Shown piece after piece: positions 8,779 to 12,958 of a stretch of DNA of 12,958 nucleotides (the first letter of the stretch is position 1; the number at the start of each line of letters is the position of its first letter). The DNA comes from Methylovirgula sp. (GTDB taxonomy: Bacteria; Pseudomonadota; Alphaproteobacteria; Rhizobiales; Beijerinckiaceae). Location: contig JASHVQ010000016.1 in the NCBI GenBank assembly GCA_030044485.1, forward strand, positions 1-12,958, written 5' to 3'. The notes below the pieces were generated by a model. That model made no database searches and was not told the DNA's origin. It saw nothing but the letters and a program-made list of their open reading frames with translations. The translations under genes were made by a program, and so were the position numbers.

Positions 8779-9048
8779 ATGTCGATTACGGCGGAGCGCA
8801 AACAGACGCTCATCAAGGATTATGCGATCAAGTCCGGAGACACCGGCTCGCCCGAAGTCCAGGTGGCCATTCTGACGGAGCGGATCGCCAATCTTACGGA
8901 ACATTTCAAGACGCACGTGAAGGACAACCACTCGCGCCGCGGGCTCCTGAAGCTCGTCTCGCAGCGCCGCCAGCTGCTCGATTACATGAAGGGCAAGGAC
9001 GAGCCGCGCTACAAGACGTTGATCGACCGATTGGGCATCCGCCGCTAG
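8779..9048 (+). CDS. rpsO: 30S ribosomal protein S15
   Basis: S15 is a primary 16S rRNA-binding protein of the central domain of the 30S subunit. The product is 89 residues, the standard length. The whole chain fits the family: start [45 protein letters not shown] and the C-terminal [18 protein letters not shown] (8767-8772) is 6 bases before the ATG. The open frame extends upstream, but those codons lack family similarity. It is usually followed directly by pnp; here it is followed after 12 bases by a convergent carbamoyltransferase gene, with no canonical terminator between them. Confidence 0.98.
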   Translation: MSITAERKQTLIKDYAIKSGDTGSPEVQVAILTERIANLTEHFKTHVKDNHSRRGLLKLVSQRRQLLDYMKGKDEPRYKTLIDRLGIRR

Positions 9049-9072
9049 GGCTCTTGGGCTTTACGGCGGCGG
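9039..9072. other. Hairpin spanning the rpsO and carbamoyltransferase stop codons
   Basis: CCGCCGC (9039-9045) is complementary to GCGGCGG (9066-9072), with a 20-base loop that contains the rpsO TAG and the minus-strand TAA. No T run follows on either strand, so it is not a canonical intrinsic terminator; it could still slow polymerase or protect the 3' ends of both mRNAs. Confidence 0.3.
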
Positions 9073-10881
9073 CATGGCACCGGCGCTCAGGCCGCTGCGC
9101 ACCATAGAAGTCATCTCCGCATAGGCTTTCCTGAATGGAGCAATGAGGCCGTAAAGACGGCTTTTGCCAATCAACACGTTGTGCAGGACGAGATAGTCTA
9201 AGCCTGTGCCTAGAAAACATTCGATCGCATCGCGCGGCGTCTCGACGATGGGTTCGCCCCTGATATTGAACGAGGTATTGAGCAGCACAGGAACTCCGGT
9301 CATGGCGTCAAATTCTCTGAGCAGGCGGTGGAGAAGCTCGTTGCTTTCCTGACGTACCGTTTGCACTCGCGCCGTGCCGTCGACATGAACGACCGCTGGA
9401 ATCTTGTCCCTCCATTCCGAGCGAACTTGCTTTGTCAGCAGCATGAATGGCGATTCCTCATCGCCTTCGAAGATCTCCTTTGCCCTTTCAGCAAGAACGA
9501 CCGGCGCGAACGGCCGGAAGGCCTGTCTGAACTTGACCCGCTTGTTCAGCTTGTCCTTCATCTCCGCCTTGCGCGGGTCGGCTAGAATGCTGCGATTGCC
9601 GAGCGCACGGGGACCGAATTCCGAGCCGCCCTGAAACCAGCCGAGCACGTTGCCATCCGACAATAGTTTCGCGGTGTCGTGGCATATATCCTGGCTGGTC
9701 GTGCGGATCGTCGCGAGACGGATGAGCCTTTGGTCGACGGCGGCCCGGCAATCTTCGTCTTTATATTGCACGCCGACATAGGCGTGCCGCATCACGAACG
9801 AGCGCGGTTTTTTCTTCAGTGCGAGATGGCCATAATAGGCACAGCCGATCGCAATCCCGTCGTCGCCCGCTGCGGGCTGAATCCAGATATTGTCGAAACC
9901 CGCCTCGCGCGCGAGGCGACCGTTGGCGACGCAATTCAGGCCAACGCCGCCTGCGATACATAGATTTTTGGCGCGCGTCGTTTCACGCAGCCAGATTGCA
10001 CGGTCGAGGAGCACTTTCTCGGAATCGTCCTGAACCCGCCATGCAAGGTCCTTCCAGTGGTCCATGGACGGACTGTCCTGCCAATTCTGCTCCGTATCCG
10101 GAAACCAGGGCTGGCGAAACTGATCGATCCAATCCGGGACCGTCAGCTTTCCGTCCTTGATATCGAGGAGCGGCTCGATCTTGGACGGCCGTCCATAGGG
10201 CGCGAGCCCCATCACCTCGCCGCACTTGTTCCAATCCGCGAAAATGTAGGTCGATACGCGGCTGTAAAGCGCGCCGAGCCCAGGCATATTGTAGAACTCG
10301 TCGCTCAGAAAGCCGCGGTTTGGCTTCAGCCAGACCTTTTTCAGCGCTTCAATGTCGGAGCCCGCAAATCGGTAATAGCTTTCCGATTCGCGTGCCAAGG
10401 GATCAACATCGTCGCGGTCGGGCCATTTCTCGGTAACATCCGAGGCATAGCTGCCGACGCCGTCCACGACCATCACGACGCCTTCATCAAAAGGGCAGGC
10501 GGCAAATGCGCTATAGGCATGCGCCAAGTGATGCGACACTGTCACGACGTTCTTTGAGGCGGAAAGATAAAGCGGGTTCTTCGACGCTTGCTTTCGCTCC
10601 TCCCTGCTGAACAAAAAGGGCATGAACTGATGTTGGAGCCGTTTCTCGATCTCATCGACCGGCATGACATAACAATTGCGCACCACGAGATCGACGCCGC
10701 CGAGCGAGACGCCCTCGGCCTTGAGGCAGTAATTCACGACTTCCTCATAAAAGCCGCGCGCGTGCTTTTCGCGCGTGATCCGTTCTTTGGCGATCGCGAA
10801 GGCGATCTCGCCATCACGCAGCAGGCACGCGCTCACGTCGTGGTCGTAGGCATTTATTCCAAGAATGTAACTGTGCGCCAC
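9061..10881 (-). CDS. NodU/CmcH-family carbamoyltransferase
   Basis: Family enzymes use carbamoyl phosphate and ATP to make carbamoyl-adenylate in a Kae1-like N-terminal domain and pass the carbamoyl group to a hydroxyl of a sugar, antibiotic or lipo-oligosaccharide (NodU, CmcH, TobZ). From GTG at 10881 the product is 606 residues, typical length. Visible blocks: N-terminal YILGINAYDHDVSACLL; metal-binding HHLAHAYSAF at 117-126; GGVGLNCVANG at 311-321; PAAGDDG at 336-342; QGGSEFGPRALGNRSIL at 417-433; FRPFAP at 455-460; NTSFN at 535-539. All expected motifs are intact. Start: a TTG at 10908 adds nine residues but lies in a palindrome without a ribosome binding site; GTG has GAAGAG 5 bases upstream and fits the family N-terminus. 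Base composition is clearly less GC-rich than its neighbours (28 of 60 G+C at 9121-9180). No sugar or antibiotic genes are adjacent, so the acceptor is unknown. Transfer is likely. Confidence 0.93.
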   Translation of the reverse strand: MAHSYILGINAYDHDVSACLLRDGEIAFAIAKERITREKHARGFYEEVVNYCLKAEGVSLGGVDLVVRNCYVMPVDEIEKRLQHQFMPFLFSREERKQASKNPLYLSASKNVVTVSHHLAHAYSAFAACPFDEGVVMVVDGVGSYASDVTEKWPDRDDVDPLARESESYYRFAGSDIEALKKVWLKPNRGFLSDEFYNMPGLGALYSRVSTYIFADWNKCGEVMGLAPYGRPSKIEPLLDIKDGKLTVPDWIDQFRQPWFPDTEQNWQDSPSMDHWKDLAWRVQDDSEKVLLDRAIWLRETTRAKNLCIAGGVGLNCVANGRLAREAGFDNIWIQPAAGDDGIAIGCAYYGHLALKKKPRSFVMRHAYVGVQYKDEDCRAAVDQRLIRLATIRTTSQDICHDTAKLLSDGNVLGWFQGGSEFGPRALGNRSILADPRKAEMKDKLNKRVKFRQAFRPFAPVVLAERAKEIFEGDEESPFMLLTKQVRSEWRDKIPAVVHVDGTARVQTVRQESNELLHRLLREFDAMTGVPVLLNTSFNIRGEPIVETPRDAIECFLGTGLDYLVLHNVLIGKSRLYGLIAPFRKAYAEMTSMVRSGLSAGAMPPP

Positions 10882-10901
10882 GGATCTCTTCGGAAGAAGC
10901 C

Positions 10902-10920
10902 AATTCAAACGATTTGAATT
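10902..10920. promoter_or_regulatory. Perfect 19-bp inverted repeat upstream of the carbamoyltransferase
   Basis: AATTCAAA (10902-10909), spacer CGA, TTTGAATT (10913-10920): 8-base arms with no mismatch, AT-rich in a GC-rich genome. It ends 21 bases upstream of the GTG start of the carbamoyltransferase and lies in the 220-bp spacer shared with the divergent Gly/Trp/Arg peptide gene. The form and place suit a dimeric repressor or activator site; an mRNA hairpin is the other reading. A minus-strand CTTGAC (about 10956-10951) lies upstream but lacks a clear -10. Confidence 0.5.
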
Positions 10921-11034
10921 CGTTCACCGTTCCAGATGATGGGCAGACGGTCAAGCTGCGACGCGGCGCCGATGCGATGTTTACCGGTCTTGAATTCTGA
11001 CACGGCAGTTCGCGTTCAGCATCCATCGGCCACG

Positions 11035-11063
11035 TTGCAGTCCGCGTTGGCGCGTGCTAGTGT
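11035..11063 (+). promoter_or_regulatory. Candidate promoter of the Gly/Trp/Arg peptide gene
   Basis: TTGCAG (11035-11040), exactly 17 bases, then TAGTGT (11058-11063). Transcription would start near 11070, giving a leader of about 30 bases with a strong GGGAGG (11091-11096) five bases before the ATG. Recognised by eye. Confidence 0.4.
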
Positions 11064-11101
11064 GAGAAACCGATTTTTCGAGAGAATTTCGGGAGGAAAA
11101 A

Positions 11102-11398
11102 ATGGCGCAGAATGTCCGGTCGAAAGTCCTCGCGAAAATCCATGGCCTGGTCAGGGGCTGCATTCGCGGCGTGGCAATCATCGCCATAGTAGCGACTTAC
11201 GGTCTCGGCCAAGTCGGCGTCGTCGGGCTTTCTGGCATTGCGATGACCGCTGCGTCCAGCACACCGGCTCAAGCCTGGGGTAGGGGTGGTTGGGGCTGGA
11301 GAGGCGGCAGAGGCTGGGGTTGGGGCAGAGGTTGGGGCTGGAGAGGCAGGGGCTGGGGCCGAGGCTGGTGCTATTGGCACCCCTATCGCTGCCGGTGA
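11102..11398 (+). CDS. Secreted Gly/Trp/Arg-repeat peptide of unknown function
   Basis: 98 residues with a strong ribosome binding site. Residues 1-22 are basic, about 23-51 are hydrophobic, and TPAQA at 54-58 is a good signal peptidase I site, so residues 59-98 should be exported. Those 40 residues comprise 15 Gly, 10 Trp, 9 Arg, 2 Cys, 2 Tyr, 1 His and 1 Pro: repeated GWGWRG-type units to residue 89, then a distinct end CYWHPYRCR with Cys90 and Cys97, which could form a disulfide or bind metal. Gly/Trp-rich exported proteins with such tails are frequent and uncharacterised in Rhizobiales. The composition also recalls Gly-rich precursors modified by radical SAM enzymes, but no such enzyme is in the window. 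It stands alone, divergent from the carbamoyltransferase. Possible roles (membrane-active peptide, envelope or surface protein) are guesses. Coding status is supported by the start signals and the signal peptide, not by homology. Confidence 0.75.
   Translation: MAQNVRSKVLAKIHGLVRGCIRGVAIIAIVATYGLGQVGVVGLSGIAMTAASSTPAQAWGRGGWGWRGGRGWGWGRGWGWRGRGWGRGWCYWHPYRCR
11288..11347 (+). repeat. 42-bp period repeat within the Gly/Trp/Arg peptide gene
   Basis: An 18-base stretch (GGTTGGGGCTGGAGAGGC) occurs identically at 11288-11305 and 11330-11347, a period of 42 bases or 14 codons, keeping the reading frame. It encodes the GWGWRG unit. Shorter GGCTGGGG/GGTTGGGG repeats lie between the copies. The pattern suggests growth of the tail by in-frame duplication. 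Confidence 0.8.
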
Positions 11399-11418
11399 TT
11401 TAAGCGATCGGCCTGTCT

Positions 11419-11445
11419 GCCGGCGGCTTTAAGTATGTCGCCGGC
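11419..11445 (+). terminator. Possible 3' hairpin of the Gly/Trp/Arg peptide gene
   Basis: GCCGGCG (11419-11425) pairs with CGCCGGC (11439-11445) around a 13-base loop, 20 bases after the stop codon. No T run follows, so this is at best a weak or Rho-assisted end, or an mRNA-stabilising hairpin. Confidence 0.25.
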
Positions 11446-11677
11446 GGGAGCGGGGGGTGTCCGTCATCGCACGAATTTGGAGTTGCTCCTCTGGTTGGAG
11501 CGAATCCCGAAAAACCCAAAATCCCCTAAATCCTCGGAAACGCACCTTGCGCCATTGGAAAATACCCGGCAGCGCAATAAGTTAAGCACTTGAATCGCGG
11601 CTCAGAGGCCATGCTCCTGACAAAGGAGTTCGGATCCGCGAACCCCGAGTCCCTCTGTTGGCAGAAATGCTTTACAC

Positions 11678-11795
11678 TTGACGTTTGACAAGGCGCCGAT
11701 GCGCCTTGCTTTGAACCCGGCGGGCAGCGCTGCTGCCGGCCGAACCTCTAAGACCAATGCCATGGCAGGATCGCCAGGCGCTGCCTCTGGGCAGC
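11678..11795 (+). promoter_or_regulatory. Hairpin-rich pnp leader with -35-like elements
   Basis: Two -35-like hexamers, TTGACG (11678-11683) and TTGACA (11685-11690), have no good -10 at the normal distance. Three strong hairpins follow: CAAGGCGC/GCGCCTTG with loop CGAT (11689-11708); CGGC-G-GGCAGC/GCTGCC-G-GCCG (11718-11742); and GCTGCC/GGCAGC with loop TCTG (11780-11795). The last two share complementary arms, so alternative pairing is possible. In E. coli, PNPase represses its own mRNA through an RNase III-cut stem in the pnp leader; a similar control here is plausible but not shown. Confidence 0.45.
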
Positions 11796-11854
11796 CTCTC
11801 GCCGTCTTGCACATGGCCGAAGTCTTCGCTTCTTGAAGAGAAAGACGAAGCTAT

Positions 11855-12958
11855 ATGTTCGACATCCATCGTGAAGAATTGCAATGGGCGGGGCGCAAGC
11901 TCGTGCTCGAAACGGGCCGGCTCGCACGCCAGGCCGACGGGGCGGTGCTCGCCGCCTATGGGGAGACGACGGTGCTCGCCGCCGTAGTTTCTGCCAAAGC
12001 GCCGAAGCCGGGGGTCGATTTCTTCCCGCTCACCGTCAATTACCAGGAAAAAGCCTTCGCCGCCGGACGTATTCCCGGCGGCTATTTCAAGCGCGAGGGC
12101 CGTCCGTCCGAAAAGGAAACGCTGGTCTCGCGCTTGATCGACCGGCCGATCCGGCCGCTCTTTCCCGACGGCTATCGCAACGATACGCAGATCATCGTGA
12201 CTGTTCTCTCGCATGATCTCGAAAACGATCCCGATATCGTCGCCATGGTTGCGACCTCGGCGGCGCTGACGCTTTCCGGCGTCCCCTTCATGGGCCCGGT
12301 CGGGGCGGCGCGCGTCGGCTATGTCGGCGGCGAGATGAAGCTCAATCCGACGCTCGAGGAGATGAAGGATACGGCGCTCGATCTCGTCGTCGCCGGCACG
12401 GCAGACGCCGTGCTGATGGTCGAGTCGGAAGCCAAGGAACTTCCGGAAGAAGTGATGCTCGGCGCGGTCATGTTCGGACACCGCGGTTTTCAGCCGGTCA
12501 TCGACGCCATTATCCGGCTTGCCGAGCGTGCCGCGAAGGAGCCGCGCGAGCTCGTCGTCGCCGACAAGAGCGAAATCGAGACGGCAGTGCGCGACATCGC
12601 CGAAGCCGAGCTGCGCGAGGCCTACAAGATCACCTCGAAGCAGGATCGCTATGCCGCGGTCGATGCGGTCAAAGCCAAAGTGATGGCGCAGCTTGCACCC
12701 GCCGAGGCCGAGCCGCGCTTTCCCGTCGATCAGATCGCCGAAGTCTTTCACGAACTTCAGGCGAAAGTCGTGCGCTGGAACATTCTCGACACCGGCCGGC
12801 GCATCGACGGGCGCGACGTAAAGACCGTGCGGCCGATTCTGGCTCAGGTCGGCGTTCTACCGCGCACGCATGGCTCGGCGCTCTTTACGCGCGGCGAGAC
12901 CCAGGCCCTCGTCGTCGCAACCCTCGGCACGGGCGAGGACGAGCAATTCGTCGACCGG
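11855..12958 (+). CDS. pnp: Polynucleotide phosphorylase, N-terminal 368 residues (cut by window edge)
   Basis: PNPase degrades RNA 3' to 5' phosphorolytically, releasing nucleoside diphosphates, and is a core part of the RNA degradosome; it acts as a trimeric ring in the cytoplasm. 368 intact codons run to the right edge; the family is about 700-715 residues, so the second half (rest of RNase PH domain 2, KH and S1 domains) lies outside. The first RNase PH domain spans about 12-145, with the conserved blocks [20 protein letters not shown] (56-75), [13 protein letters not shown] (76-88) and [13 protein letters not shown] (92-104). The all-helical linker occupies about 225-305. The second PH domain opens at GRRIDGRD (314-321) with [14 protein letters not shown] at 339-352. 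The ATG has only a weak upstream GAAG, so leader structure may matter. Normally directly behind rpsO; here about 2.8 kb away. Confidence 0.97.
   Translation, partial: MFDIHREELQWAGRKLVLETGRLARQADGAVLAAYGETTVLAAVVSAKAPKPGVDFFPLTVNYQEKAFAAGRIPGGYFKREGRPSEKETLVSRLIDRPIRPLFPDGYRNDTQIIVTVLSHDLENDPDIVAMVATSAALTLSGVPFMGPVGAARVGYVGGEMKLNPTLEEMKDTALDLVVAGTADAVLMVESEAKELPEEVMLGAVMFGHRGFQPVIDAIIRLAERAAKEPRELVVADKSEIETAVRDIAEAELREAYKITSKQDRYAAVDAVKAKVMAQLAPAEAEPRFPVDQIAEVFHELQAKVVRWNILDTGRRIDGRDVKTVRPILAQVGVLPRTHGSALFTRGETQALVVATLGTGEDEQFVDR

Larger units (their letters stand above)
11399..11854 (+). other. 456-bp non-coding region before pnp
   Basis: No convincing gene on either strand: the open frames here are short or are antisense extensions of pnp. 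Contents seen: a 7-bp hairpin after the peptide gene (11419-11445), a GCTCC/GGAGC hairpin (11485-11501), a stretch relatively rich in A and C (11508-11530), small hairpins at 11614-11626 and 11628-11643, and the structured pnp leader from about 11678. I looked for a tRNA because of a GTTCGGATCC-like stretch near 11628 but found no cloverleaf. Confidence 0.5.

Noticed and set aside
10882..10908. TTG start giving the carbamoyltransferase nine more residues.
   Set aside because: The TTG is inside the palindrome, lacks a ribosome binding site, and the GTG at 10881 gives the usual family N-terminus.
11288..11347. Possible CRISPR-like or intergenic satellite repeat.
   Set aside because: The repeats are short, contiguous, a multiple of three in period, and inside a coding frame; there are no unique spacers.
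11057..11380. Minus-strand Pro/Ala-repeat open frame (107 codons) opposite the Gly/Trp/Arg gene.
   Set aside because: The repeat is just the complement of the G-rich coding repeat. The + strand has the ribosome binding site, candidate promoter, signal peptide and a coherent stop; the minus frame has none of these.
11595..11660. tRNA-like stretch (GTTCGGATCC near a CTCCT/AGGAG hairpin).
   Set aside because: No acceptor stem, D arm or anticodon arm can be assembled around it on either strand.
11672..12751. Minus-strand open frame of 359 codons opposite the start of pnp.
   Set aside because: Antisense shadow of pnp, no recognisable domain, no start signals.

Overview
The window looks like chromosome from a high-GC alphaproteobacterium, most likely of the Rhizobiales (Hyphomicrobiales). 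Evidence: strongly GC-biased third codon positions, a YlxR domain joined to an L7Ae-like domain between nusA and infB, a long charged N-terminus on IF2, and the order rimP-nusA-ylxR-infB-rbfA-truB-rpsO-pnp. The genus cannot be fixed from sequence alone.

Left part (1-1236): the first 330 codons of argG (argininosuccinate synthase) run leftwards off the window. The argG/rimP spacer carries a candidate promoter on each strand. On the + strand, just before rimP, it also carries two back-to-back terminator-like hairpins, each followed by a T run. This looks like a transcription-attenuation leader for the nusA operon.

Central part (1237-9048): a tightly packed + strand operon of transcription, translation and ribosome-biogenesis genes: rimP (30S maturation), nusA (transcription elongation and termination), ylxR-like RNA-binding protein, infB (IF2), rbfA (30S maturation), truB (tRNA pseudouridine 55), a small exported OB-fold-like protein, then rpsO (S15) behind its own candidate promoter. 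A diverged 31-bp tandem duplication lies directly before infB.

Right part (9049-12958): rpsO and pnp are usually adjacent, but here about 2.8 kb separates them. That segment holds a visibly less GC-rich, minus-strand NodU/CmcH-type carbamoyltransferase, which is convergent with rpsO. It also holds a divergent 98-codon gene for a secreted peptide whose predicted mature 40 residues are almost only Gly, Trp and Arg. A 456-bp non-coding stretch with several strong hairpins then leads into pnp (polynucleotide phosphorylase), which is cut by the right edge after 368 codons.

The core genes are conventional. The parts most worth a second look are the double terminator before rimP, the insert splitting rpsO from pnp, the Gly/Trp/Arg peptide, the 19-bp perfect palindrome upstream of the carbamoyltransferase, and the hairpin-rich pnp leader. 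I see no CRISPR array, tRNA, rRNA, transposase or integrase.
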